Positions 38,628-49,858 of a stretch of 64,000 bases of DNA are shown here, piece after piece; position 1 is the stretch's first letter; every line of letters begins with the position of its first letter. The notes beneath the pieces were generated by a model, which did not search any database, had not been told where the DNA came from, and was given only the letters and a program-made list of their open reading frames with translations. The translations under genes were made by a program, and so were the position numbers. The stretch is taken from positions 372,001-436,000 of the forward strand of contig PUQB01000035.1 of assembly GCA_003024785.1 (NCBI GenBank), read 5' to 3'. This stretch comes from Selaginella tamariscina (Eukaryota > Streptophyta > Lycopodiopsida > Selaginellales > Selaginellaceae).

Positions 38628-38709
38628 CTGTCCAAAGCTCACCTTTGTGCTAGTGCAAAAGAAAGATAACATTTCGTTTTAAACCACCACAAATGTGAGC
38701 TCTGGACAG
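38628..38709. promoter_or_regulatory. 82-bp imperfect hairpin upstream of gene P (E2)
   Basis: Left stem ctgtccaaagctcacctttg at 38,628, right stem caaatgtgagctctggacag ending 38,709, with a loop of about 38 bases. It is present at the same place upstream of gene P in E1 (51,054-51,136) and E3 (55,756-55,838). Could be an operator-like structure or a very small inserted inverted-repeat element; no target duplication is clear. Confidence 0.7.
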
Positions 38710-38819
38710 TTTTACATAGTTTCCTAGCTTTTACTCGAAATATTATGATAAGATGATAAAAGTAAATAAAATGAGATATGCAACTTATATATACTAATAC
38801 ACATATATATTCACATGGA

Positions 38820-39720
38820 AGGTGCGGCGGGATTAATCTCGCCACCCCTTCAATGCCTCCTGAAAGAGTGGGCGGGATTAATCTCGCCACCTTTCTGGAG
38901 GCCTTGAACGGGAGTGCGGAATTAATCTTGCCACCCTTCTCGGTCTCAGAGAGAACTGGCAGGATTTATTTGGCACACCCCTTCAGTGACTCCAGAAAGG
39001 AGGCGGGATTAATCTCGCCCACCATGTAAGGGATGGTTAAATGAATTTCGCCACCCTTCCCAGTTCTCTCCATTGGTATGTTGTAAACCTTCTACGTCTC
39101 AGACAGAAACGTTTGGGATTGGTCCGACTCACCAATGAAGAAAAAGGAAGGGTGGCGGGATTCATTCCTCCAACAGGCATTGAAGGCTCGGCGGGATTAA
39201 TCCCGCCGAGGGCTTCACTCGGTCCCTATGCGCGGGATTAATCCCGCCGGACGCCAATTCCCTGCGAAATCGGGCGGGATTAATCCCGCCTAGGCCTTCA
39301 GGCAGGCCTTGGCGGCGGATTAACCGCCCAATTCGTGTAGGCAGCGGGATTAATCCCGCGGACGCCAATGCCCTGCGCGGAATCGGGCGGGATTAATCCC
39401 CCGCCTAGGCCCTTCAGGCAGGCCTTTGGCGGCGGGATTAATCCCGCCCGATTCCGTGCAGGGCAGCGGGATTAATCCCGCTGCCCAGGCCCTTTACTCG
39501 GGCCCTAGGCGGCGGGATTAATCCGCCGGACGCCAATGCCCTGCGCAGAATCGAGCGGGATTAATCCCGCCGCCTAAGCCCTTCAGGCAGGCCTTTGGCG
39601 GTGGGATAAATCCCGCCCGATTCTGCGTAGGGCATGCGTACGCGGCGGGATTAATCCCGCCGCTCATGAGGCTAACGGAATAGCTTGCCTAGAGCGGCGG
39701 GATTAATCCCGCCGCTACGC
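38820..39720. repeat. Palindrome array R3 (P-side type)
   Basis: About 20 palindrome units, evenly spaced at roughly 42-46 bp in the part from 39,190 to 39,715. Spacers are of the P-side family (gacgccaatgccctgcgcag, cttcaggcaggcctttggc). Lies about 340 bases upstream of the gene P start codon. Reading frames across it spell repeating AGLIPP/GGINPA peptides, which are only the palindrome translated. Confidence 0.9.
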
Positions 39721-40720
39721 ACATATATATTTATATATATGTATGTGTGTAGGAGAGTGCGTGTGTGTGCCAGAGATAGACAAATCAGATAAAATTATAC
39801 TGATACACAAATTATACACAAATTATACTGATACACAAATTGTGTGTATGCGTGTGTGAAATAAATAAAATCATACAGATAAACAAACAAATCAATAAAA
39901 TTATATATATATATGTGTGTGTGTATATATATATAGGAGTGTGCGTGTGTGTGCGAGAAATAGATAAATAAATAAAATTATACAGATACTGGTACACATA
40001 ATATATGTATGTATATATGTACATAGGTAATATATATGTGTGTATATGTATATCGTGTGTATGTGTCTGTGAAACAAATAAAATCATACAGATAAACAAA
40101 CACACACACATACATATATATACAGGAGTGTGCGTGTGTGTGCGATACATAGATAAATAAATAGAATTATACAAATACTGGTACACATAATATATGTATG
40201 TATATTATATGTATATAGGTTATATATATGTGTGTGTGTGTGTGTGTATGTATATCGTGAGTATGCGTGTGTGAGCGAAACAAATAAAATCATACAGATA
40301 AACAGGAGTGTGCGTGCATGTGCAAGAGATAAAATTAATAAATTAATAAAATTATACAGATACACAAACACAAACACAAACACACACAGATATATATATA
40401 TATCTGTGTGTGTATATGTATACAAGTGTGCGTGTGTGTGCGAGAGATAGAGATCTATAGAGAAGAGAGAGAGAGAAGGATATATATATATATATATGTG
40501 TGTGTCACACAGATATATATATATCTGTGTGTGTGTATTATATATTATGTGTGTGTGTGTGTGTGTATATGTATACGAGTGTGCGTGTGTGCGAGAGATA
40601 GAGATCTAAATTATATTATTAAGATACACACACATATAAATATATAAATAAATAAATAAACTCAGAGGAGTGTGCGTGTGAGAGAGAGAGAGAGATCTCA
40701 CATGTGTGTGAGAGAGAAGG
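39721..40720. repeat. TG/CA-TA microsatellite with higher-order repeat (E2)
   Basis: Repeats of a unit of about 150-190 bases made of (TG)n, (TA)n and the blocks gagtgtgcgtgtgtgtgcga and atactggtacacataatata, ending with (GAGA)n near 40,690. Same position as in E0, E1 and E3. Open frames here are low-complexity artefacts. Confidence 0.85.
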
Positions 40721-40925
40721 AGATTTCACCGCTGCCGCCGCCGCCTTACAAACCCTAGGAATATACTTAAACCCTAAAAGGAATAGAATATATATTAACC
40801 CTAATCGAATATTCCTTCTAAGAATATATAAACTAGTGATTCGCCCTAAACGAATATTCTTTCATTATATTATCAGCGTGTGCGTGTGCGTGGGTGTATC
40901 ACATACACCCCAAGAATAAATATCA
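40721..40925. promoter_or_regulatory. GCC-rich and telo-box region at the element centre
   Basis: A (GCC)n stretch (40,729-40,743) is followed by several telo-box-like motifs (aaaccctagg, aaaccctaaa, taaccctaat, gccctaaacg) between 40,748 and 40,852. Conserved in E3 (58,160-58,330) and in reverse in E1 (49,680-49,850). Telo boxes (AAACCCTA) are known plant promoter motifs, and this block lies between the two divergent genes, so a promoter role is plausible. Confidence 0.45.
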
Positions 40926-41840
40926 TGCAGGGGTTAACACGTGTGTGTCCATGAGAGTGTTAAAGTTTCACGTGCAGCGATACATATATACACACATAGT
41001 ATTATATATATAGACATACATACATATTAATACATATTAATATTAGAGAGACAGAGTACAGGATCATGTATGGTGTGTATGTATGAGAGAAGAGTGACAA
41101 TACATATTATGGATCATGCATGGTGTGTATGTTTGAGAGAAGAGAGACAGTACATATTTACATGGATCATGCATGGTGTGTATGTATGAGAGAAGAGTGA
41201 GAGTGTTAACAAATTAAATTTATACACATTGGATATATTAGTACACACATATACATACACACGTGTATACACACAGACATACATACATATTACATGTGTA
41301 AATTCAATGTGTTACATAGGGTTTAGGGTTTAGGGTTAGGGTTAGGATGGATCATGCATGGTGTTTATGTATGAGAGGAGTGAGTGTTATACACAGATAT
41401 ACATTATACATATTACATAATATTGTAACATCAGTACATATTATGGATCATGCATGGTGTGTATGTATGAGAGAAGAGACAGGCTACATATTATGGATCA
41501 TGATCATGCATGGTGTGTATGTATGAGAGAAGGGATTATGCATGGTGACATTGTGTATGTATGAGAGAAGAGATAGAGTGTTAACAAATGAAAATCGTAC
41601 ACATTGATATATTATATTAGTACACATATTACATACACACATGTATACACACAGACATACATATATATTACATGTGTAAATTCAATGTGTTACATACACA
41701 CACTGAGTACATATAGATCATACATGCGTTGAACATGATGTTTTTCAATAAAGAAGCAACATATAATTTCTCAAGTTTGGTTTAGGGCAATGTGCATGTG
41801 TGTGCATATGTGTCTCTGTAAGTGCTTCTAATGCGTGTGC
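40926..41840. repeat. Dispersed ggatcatgcatggtgtgtat repeats with a telomere-like tract (E2)
   Basis: Five to seven copies of a unit of about 50-60 bases (atggatcatgcatggtgtgt, atgtatgagagaagag) mixed with AC/TA runs. At 41,318-41,347 there are four TTTAGGG-type telomere repeats, two of them six-base TTAGGG. Matching tracts: 49,182-49,220 (E1, reversed, best preserved) and weaker in E3 near 58,905. The flanks are element sequence, so this is an internal tract and not a chromosome end. Confidence 0.8.
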
Positions 41841-42914
41841 ACATGTATATATAAATTTATGATTGTGTTTATATATAATATGTGCAAAACAAACATCGAA
41901 TAATTAAGAAAATAATATTAATATACACACTATGAACATATTTTAAATTATACATAATAATATATGATTTTATCTAATATATAGCCATATATAATTTTAA
42001 TAATATATATTAATTTAATATTGATAATAAGGTTACACTAGAAATATTCTTGAAATAATAACAAATTAATTGAGAAAATCCCATTAATATATACGAATAA
42101 TTACTGAGATAATTAATAATAAGAACTAATTTAATTATGATAATCAGGTTTAATATTGGAATATTCTTCGAATATTAAGAAAATAATAAAGAATATCCCA
42201 TTAATAGTAGGAAATGTAAATTAATTACTCGAGTAATTAAGAAATAAATATAATAAACAGACTATGAATAATTTTAAATGATACATAATAATATATCAAT
42301 TTATTTATTGTATTAGTGTATATATATATAATATTAAAACTTAATAATATATACTTGAATATTAAGAATGTAGAATAATTACAAAAATTTCGTAATATTA
42401 AACAACTTGAAGCACTTGAATGACATTAAATGCAATTTTAAAACACTCATTGGAATTGGAGAGTATATATGTCAGACTGTCGGTTATTTGTTTCAAGTCA
42501 TCTTAAATTTCTTTTCTGTTATTTCAAAAATTTCGAATTTCTGACATAAGTATTGTCGGTCTGACATGTAAATTTGAAAATGCATTTAATTTCCCACTCA
42601 AATTCAGATCTGGTTCTTTCTCCGGCAAGGGTTTCTTTATTTCTTTATTTTTCACTCTTCAGATTTTCTTTTTTCTTCTTAGTGATCAGCTCAGGAGCGA
42701 CATTAAATTGGGTGCGCTATTGTTTATAGGAAAGCACGGCACCTTCAGTGCTGTTTACAAGTAAGTATTATAAACAAATTTAAATATATTATAAAGATTC
42801 ACTCTCTTACATTCTCTATTAAATTTTAGAATTTAGGGATTTAGGAATGCATTAGGATTACAATATATTCTGTTAGGGATTTATCCCGTTTAAATATACT
42901 TTTAACTTAATATT
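41841..42914. other. AT-rich T-side centre of E2 with leader mini-exon
   Basis: Matches 32,230-33,650 in reverse and 59,190-60,540 directly. Includes the conserved acgacatgta-like patch and the mini-exon 42,730-42,760 (AG before, GTAAGT after). The inferred intron runs from 42,761 to the tgtgcag acceptor at 43,921, enclosing array R4. No ORF. Confidence 0.6.
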
Positions 42915-43775
42915 CTCGTTAGCCGGGGCGGCGGGATTAATTCGGCCATTTTTTTTCGCCTCTTCGAAGAGGTGGCGGGATTAATCCCGCCACCATCTCT
43001 TTGATAGCTATGACAAAATTAGTCCGGGCAATGCTTCTCTGCTTTTTAAGAAGAGCGGCGGGATTTCCCGCCGATAACTCTCTCAACTGATAAAGAGATA
43101 CTTGAATTTATTGAAAAGAGTTATCTACGGGATTAATCTTGCCATTCATTTTAGGAGGCAGAGAAGTGTGGCGGGATTAATCTCGCCATCACATTCCTTT
43201 TTTAAATATTTGTGGGCAGGATTCATCCCGAATTTCTTTAAAATCATAATTTCGGAGAGAATTGTGGGCGGGATTAATCCCGCCGCTTATTCCCTGTCGT
43301 CAGAGTTGTGGGCGGGATTAATCCCGCCGCCTATTCTCCTTCGTCAGTGTTGTGGGCGGGATTAATCCTGCCCCCTCTTCCTCGTCAGAGGGATTTGCGG
43401 CGGGATTAATCCCGCCACCGATTCCCTCCTACGAGGAAGAAGCAGCGAGATTAATCCCGTCGGTACTTCCTCGTCGGAGGGAGTCCGCGGCGGGATTAAT
43501 CCCACCGCAAATCCCTCCGACGAGGAAGAGGGGGCGGGATTAATCCCGCCGATTCTTCCTCGCGGGAGGGAATCGGCGGCGGGATTAATCCCGCCTCCGA
43601 TTCCCAAGGGGAAGAGTCGACGACGGGATTAATCCTGTCGACGATTCCCTCCTGCGAGGAAGAATCGGCGGGATTAATCCGCCGACGATTCCCTCCCGCG
43701 AGGAAGAATCGGCGGGATTAATCCCGCCCATCGTTCCTCGTCGGATGGAGTCGTGGGCGGGATTAATCCCGCCCA
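42915..43775. repeat. Palindrome array R4 (T-side type)
   Basis: Eighteen units counted, with centres near 42,929, 42,973, 43,129, 43,170, 43,268, 43,311, 43,357, 43,400 and on to 43,757: a period of about 43-47 bp. Spacers are themselves near-palindromic (cttcctcgtcggagggag against ctccctccgacgaggaag), so the whole array is a chain of dyads. Lies immediately upstream of gene T and inside its inferred leader intron. Confidence 0.9.
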
Positions 43776-43927
43776 TCAGTTGTATTAATAAAGCATGAGA
43801 TATTATCTTTATACATAATTATGTATTATTGCACATGCATATTATTAAGCAACCGCAGTTATGATTTCTTAGAAATATTGCATAAATATATATCATAAAT
43901 AACACAATTATTTATGTGCAGGACAAT

Positions 43928-46900
43928 ATGTATAATACTGGAGATAAAATATGTCTTTTCGGAACAACGAGATAGTTGGCACTGGAACTGTGGAAGTTCG
44001 AGATGATAATGCATCATGTCACAATATGCCCAAGGATCTTGTGTGTACGTATAGGTGAACACCATTTTCAAGCATGTTGAGGTTCCGGGAATGGAATTTG
44101 AGGAGGGTTCTCCTGTATTGTGGAATTTAGATGAAGTCAAGGCTGACATAGAATATACAGAGTCACAAACAAACAGTAGCACGAGTTTTTTAGATGATGG
44201 CTTGCCTGCTGTGATGGATGAGGTGATTCTCTTTCTTCATGAGATTGAGGTTGGGAGAGGCATCATCACAGCTATAAATCCAATGGAAGCAGTGTTAGAA
44301 GAGAAACTAGGTCCGACTTCGTGGGTGTAGTTGTGACAGAGGTTTCACCTAATGGCACTTTGCATCCTGGATCCCTCGTGAGGTGGCGAACATCTGAATT
44401 AAGACGGGAAGATGGTTCAACATATTCTAGGTTGAATTTCAATAATAACAACCCGGAAGAACAACTCATATTTGAAGAGGTTCCTTGCATTGGTCCTATT
44501 GTAAGAAAAAAGCGATTCATGGTTGCAGATCTTCCCTTGCAAGTTTCAGCAAGAGGGTTAAGATGGATCCTACATCTTCCGAAAGTGTTATGAGCATTTC
44601 CATGATTGACTGCTGCAAAAAGAAGTGTTGTTAGATGGCAGATCGGAATGAAATTACCCAATGTAGACATGTCTTTCGTACGCTCACTCAAAAGCAAAGG
44701 CATGAGTTTGTATATGCAGCACTAACTGGGTGTATTGATGGAATGACCTCAGACACATGTTATTAGAGTACATCCATGGTATTTAATAAGGTGGCCGTCT
44801 GCTTCAAAGCTTGATACAGTATATATGGGATCCCAAAGACCACGTTCTACCGTCGGAGGGATGAGTGGCTAGATGGAGCGCGAACCTCAGTACATGGGAA
44901 CACTCGCTTGGTCAAAACCTGCTCTCACATTATGGCAGCCATAGAGATACTCAAGGTTTTGTGGAAGCAAATGCAGACAGGATGCCTCACAAATGCCGAA
45001 CCACAAATGCAGGGATCAGGGAAAATCTCAAGGTTTTGCCTTCAATCTACACTCAATTGAAGCTGTGTGAACATGTGAACAAGTGCCTCAATTTGATGGG
45101 TCTGCAAGCAATCTGCACTGGTACCTTCAACAACATATGGAAATACTCATTTTAAGGATGTGGAGATTGCAAAACACTCTAGCTTTTCCAAGTGTGACAC
45201 TTGTACATCATTGAAGGCTGCAGAGGCTTGTGCAAAAACCTTAGTGAAGATCACTACCATTCAAAAGAAGATGGAGGCCCACATGATTGCACAACAAACT
45301 TGCCGGTCTCAGTACTATGCACACCGCATGCTTTTTGTGTCACGCCCATCAGAGTACCTGTGCTTGATCCATGACAAGATGGATCATTCAAAGACCAGCA
45401 TTCCAAAGCTCGTTACAACACCAAAGTGCCTTGGAAATGTCATGAAACTTCCGATTTCATTGACATGTGTGCTAACACATGGACACGGTTGTGAGTCATA
45501 TGGACACTTTTCACTTCCACATTGGTCTAGTGACTCGAATTTCACTATTGGGTCGTTGGCCATGTGTTTCAGAAACCTTGAAGCCCACTCACAGACACGT
45601 CCATCAGTGATCTCAAAGTGAAGAAAACAACATCTTCAACCTTTACATAATGCTTTCATGAACACGTTTGCACTGAGGCTACTTGGGAATATGAGAGGCA
45701 TTGTCAGCAGCCTGCATAAAAACAGATGGCCCTGTTGAGAGTTCAGGTTCAGTGGAGGGATCTAGCTCAAATAGTGTACATGTGTCCTCAACATCAAATA
45801 GCTTCCTGTCATTTGCTTTTACAGATGGATAATTGTGCATGCGAGAACAAAAATAAGTAAATCATTTTACTTAAAGGTTTCTCAAGCTCATACTTACTTT
45901 TATTATTTTCTAGATATGTGCTAGCATACTTGTCAATGCTTTGCCAAAGGTGTGTTTGAGACATAGTTACGAACACGAACACGGAACACTTACACGAGCC
46001 TCAAATTTCAGGAACCCGGCCACGGAACACAATCACGGCTCACGATGGCTCACAAATATTCTAGTGAATATTAATGAATATTCTAGTGAAATTCTAGCTC
46101 TCACACGATCACTTTTATATTAACCATAATAAAATAAACCTTAATTAATTAATAAATTAAAACTCAAAGAAATAATATGCATTTAAAGAAACATCATACA
46201 TGCCAAATTATGTAACATTAACCTTAAAAATGTGTTTTTGATCATATACAAGCTGGTTGCCAAAACCTCTCTTATAATATGCCGCATTCTTCAAAAAAAA
46301 AAATATAAAAAAAATAAAATAAATCATATACGTGTCTAGCTATATAAGAATATAATATTTGGATATGTTATACATATTATCTAAAACTCACATTTTACAT
46401 GTTGTAGTTTAAATTTTATATAAATATATATATGTGTGTGTGTGTTTATAAGTATTCTCATACATATATATGCAAATGTACATGATTATATATACAAAAT
46501 ACCACTATCGCAAAGAAGGATGCTTCACAGTGTTGGATTGTTGCGCCATGCTTGTTGTGCCTTGGATTGCTGTGTGATGCCGTGCGCCCTAGAAAGAATA
46601 TTCCATAAGTATATTCAGCCAAGAATATTCTAAACAGTGTTTCATGTTATGAACACGTGCCGTGATCCCGGCGTGGTCGCCGGATCACGGCCCGTGTTCG
46701 TAACATGAAACACTGTTCACGTAGGAACACGAATCATGGCCGTGTTCGTGAAACACGATGAACATGGCCGGGATCCCGGCCGTGTTCGTAACTATGGTTT
46801 GAGACAATCACGCTCAGTTTTCTTATGGTTGGTCACACTCATGAAGATATTGATGCGTCTTCAGCAAGGTCTCCAACTCTACAAAAAGACAAGTGCACTT

Positions 46901-47768
46901 ACTTTACCGCATATGATGAATCTTTTTGAAAACTGCATCTCCAAAAAAGTTGTGCTTGCTTGTGACTGAGGTGCCAGACTTCAAAAAATTTCTCAAGGAT
47001 ATATCAAAGAGGGGAGTGATTCTTTATTGGTCACTTTGCCGCTATAATTCTTTTTCTCTATACAAGATGGTATACCTATTATGCAGTACAAGTTACGGCC
47101 ATCAGAGCATGAGTGGTTACAAAAGAGGGGTTAATGCTCTTCAAAAGTGGAGAGAATGGAAAGCCACTTCTCCCAGAAGGACAACCAGAACCTATTCCAT
47201 TAAGTGCCCTAGCTCAAGAACAAGAGTTATTATTGATGACATCAAAAAAATATGTGGCATGGTTCAAAAATCGATGCCAAAGAATTCTGATAAGGCAACT
47301 GTTACTCAGAACTATATAAGCATGTGATTGACTATTGGGAGACTGTTGTTCGAGAGTTGGAAGGGCCTATTGTCACAAGTACAGAATTGCAACACCCTTT
47401 TTGGCCTAAAACAAGGTGGCGAGAGGAGATTGAAATGACATCACTGAGCACAGGACGAATAGAAGCCAGTAGTGATGTGGAAGTGCAAACCCCACATTTG
47501 TTGAACAAAGGAACCAAAACTTAAAGCATACTTTGATTGCTGCCAGATTTCAAAAACTAATGATGGTTCTCATTACTCAGATGCGTCATATAATCAGCCT
47601 ATTTGGGGTCAAATTATCGACACACCTGAAGTAATCAAAAAAATAGTTGTTAAGGTTGCATGGTTCAAACAACAAAAAAGGCGACATGAGAAGGAGAGCG
47701 AAAGATATAATGGATGCCTAGAGAAAAACATGGTCTCCCAATCAAAAAGACCCAGCATGTTTTTATAA
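43928..47768 (+). pseudogene. Gene T of E2: DUF7869-type transposase-like, broken and interrupted
   Basis: Start ATG at 43,928 follows the acceptor tgtgcag. The N-terminus (YNTGDKICL; EIVGTGTVEVRDDNASCHN) resembles the Tnp1/En/Spm-like or DUF8039 module of plant transposon proteins. Then follow DEVILFLHEIEVGRG, GVVVTEVSPNGTLHPGSL, the CCKKKCC cluster, DEWLDGARTSVHGNTRLV, FSKCDTCTSLKAAEAC, IHDKMDHSKTSIPKL (first acidic position), HGHGCESYGHFSLPHW, DNCACENKN, an intron, then THEDIDA and a C-terminal region ending AYFDCCQISKTNDGSHYSDA...KRPSMFL at 47,768. An 834-bp Mutator-like insertion splits it at 45,963 and several indels shift the frame, for example within the THEDID stretch. DNCAGEN is altered to DNCACEN. 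Confidence 0.8.
45963..46796. mobile_element. Non-autonomous Mutator-like element inserted in gene T of E2
   Basis: Terminal inverted repeats atagttacgaacacg at 45,963 and, reverse complemented, ending about 46,795. Flanked by the 9-bp duplication gtttgagac (45,954-45,962 and 46,797-46,805), the Mutator-type length. The uninterrupted site is seen in E3 (ggtgtgtttgaaacaatcac near 63,383). Subterminal regions are rich in cgtgttcg/cgaacacg repeats and contain gatcccgg palindromes near 46,660-46,790. The interior is AT-rich with no transposase, so it depends on a partner elsewhere. Confidence 0.88.
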
Positions 47769-48363
47769 ATGTTAAATCCATTCGATATGGGTAGATGTCA
47801 AGAAGCGTTGATAAAGTCACGATTAACAAAACTGCAAGGGAATGTATGTTTTCTGAAGCTTAAAGCAATTACAAAATTATAAAATATCATATATTTAATA
47901 TTCATAATTATTTTATAAACTCTTTAATAATAGTACAAACTGTTTACTTAACTATATAAATTTAAAAAATGATATGGAAGATTGACTATATTATATATAG
48001 GATTTATATATATATTATTACTACTACAAATTTTAATTAATAATGTTATATTTAAATATAATATTTAATAACAACATTAATTTATATAATGTACCTCTTA
48101 GCTCTTCCTTAATTGTTATATTAGGCAATATATTATATAATTAATACCTTCTACTTTTATAATGTTATTAATTTTGTTCAATGAATGCTATAATTTATTA
48201 AAGGGTCGAATACAAAATAGAATATTCTAAAGAATATTCTGTTTTCAAACATATATTCTAAAGAATATTCCTTTAATATTAGAAAATGCTAATTAAATAG
48301 CTAAAATTGCTAATTATTAAGAAATGGGACTATAGCCATGCCCATTTTAGTTACAACATGCAT
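47769..48363. other. 3' flank of gene T and right end of E2
   Basis: AT-rich non-coding DNA matching 27,958-28,582 in reverse, up to the terminal repeat at 48,337-48,363. It contains several gaatattc-type short palindromes. No gene. Confidence 0.7.
48337..48363 (-). repeat. E2 right terminal inverted repeat
   Basis: catgcccattttagttacaa and the following catgcat, reverse complement of the left end at 33,660. Followed directly by ATTA (48,364-48,367), then the resumed E1 sequence gaagcacttacagagacaca. Confidence 0.85.
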
Positions 48364-48367
48364 ATTA

Positions 48368-49858
48368 GAAGCACTTACAGAGACACATATGCACACACAT
48401 GCACAAGCTGATGAGTGGATCACGATATAAATAAAGCATCTAGCTTTATATTTATGATATAGAGTTTAAAACCAAAACCAAATATTTATAGTTACACACA
48501 CTCTACACTGGGACTTACATATGTTTAAATAATTTGAAAAATGTGCATGCATTTAGTTTATATTAGTATAAAGATTTATATTAATATATATATTATGTAC
48601 CATATAAAATTTTATAATAAAACACTTGCATTGGGTTTAAACCCTAAACCAAACTGGACAGAGGGAAGTTTAGAAGTTTATTCATGGGGCTAAATACAAG
48701 TGTACATCAAAACATCCCAAGGACAGATATGTTGCTTCGTTATTGAAACATCATGTTCAACGCATGTATGATCTATATGTACTCAGTCTGTGTGTATGTA
48801 ACACATTGAATTTACACATGTAATATGTATGTATGTCTGTGTGTATGTATATAGTGTACTAATATATGCAATGTGTACGATTTTAATTTGTTAACACTCT
48901 CTCTCTTCTCTCATACATACAGTGACACCATGCATGATCCCTTCTCTCATACATACACACCATGCATGATCCATAATATGTACTGTCTCCTTCTCTCATA
49001 CATACACACCATGCATGATCTATAATATGTATTGATGTTACAATATTATGTACTATGTATGTATGTTTGTGTATAAGATGTGTATATATATATATGTGTA
49101 TTAATATATGCAATGTGTACAAAATTAATTTTTTAACACTCTCTCTTCTCTCATACATACACACCATGCATGCATGATCCATCCTAAATCCTAAACCTAA
49201 ACCCTAAACCCTAAACCCTATGTAATACATTGAATTTACACATGTAATATGTATGTATGTTTGTGTGTATACACGTGTATGTATATATGTGTACTAATAT
49301 ATGCAATGTGTATGAATTTAATTTGTTAACACTATCTTGCTTCTCTCGTACATACACACCATGCATGATCCATATTAATATGTACTGTCCTCTTCTCTCA
49401 AACATACACACCATGCATGATCCATAATATGTAATCTATCTCTCTTCTCTCAACATACACATCATACATAATATTACAATATTATGTACTAATATGTATG
49501 TATATCTATGTGTATAATATTATGTGTGTATATAAGTATTGCTACACGTGAAAATTTAACACTCTCATGGACACACACATGTTAAACCCCTGCATGATTT
49601 TATATTTTTGGGGTGTATGTGATACACCCACGCCCACGCACACGCACACGCACACAAATTTAAAATTATGATAATATAATGAAAGAATATTCGTTTAGGG
49701 TGAATCTATATTTTATTCTTTTTAGGGTTTAAGTATATTCTTAAAAAGAATATTCGATTAGGGTTAATATATATTTTATTTCTTTTAGGGTTTAGGTATA
49801 TTCTTAGGGTTTCAAGAAGAAAGGTGGCGAAGGCGGAAGCTGTGAAATCTCCCTCTCT
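48368..49858. repeat. E1 centre resumes: catgcatg repeats and best telomere-like tract (reversed)
   Basis: Reverse complement of the block at 40,720-41,840 and 58,120-59,190. Contains several accatgcatgatccataata units, the CCCTAAA tract at 49,182-49,220, and telo-box motifs near 49,720-49,815. No gene. Confidence 0.8.

Larger units (their letters stand above)
33660..48363 (+). mobile_element. Element E2: 14.7-kb two-gene DNA transposon, most complete copy
   Basis: Terminal inverted repeats of about 27 bp: left 33,660-33,687 (atacacgttgtaattaaaag...gggcatg), right 48,337-48,363, whose reverse complement begins atgcatgttgtaactaaaat...gggcatg. Flanked by ATTA on both sides and inserted into E1. 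Order: TIR, HAD-like gene (minus), gene P (minus), hairpin, array R3, microsatellites, telo-box and telomere-like centre, AT-rich block, leader exon, array R4, gene T (plus, split by a Mutator-like insertion), TIR. The 4-bp TSD and the DUF7869-like protein do not fit a superfamily I can name with confidence. Confidence 0.85.

Noticed and set aside
42915-43775. CRISPR array
   Set aside because: Regular spacing and palindromic repeats mimic CRISPR, but the repeat is a complete 18-bp dyad, spacers are related and self-complementary, there are no cas genes, and the setting is eukaryotic with introns.
49182-49220. Real chromosome end or subtelomere at the TTTAGGG tract
   Set aside because: Only four to five repeats, present at the same internal place in separate element copies, with element sequence on both sides.
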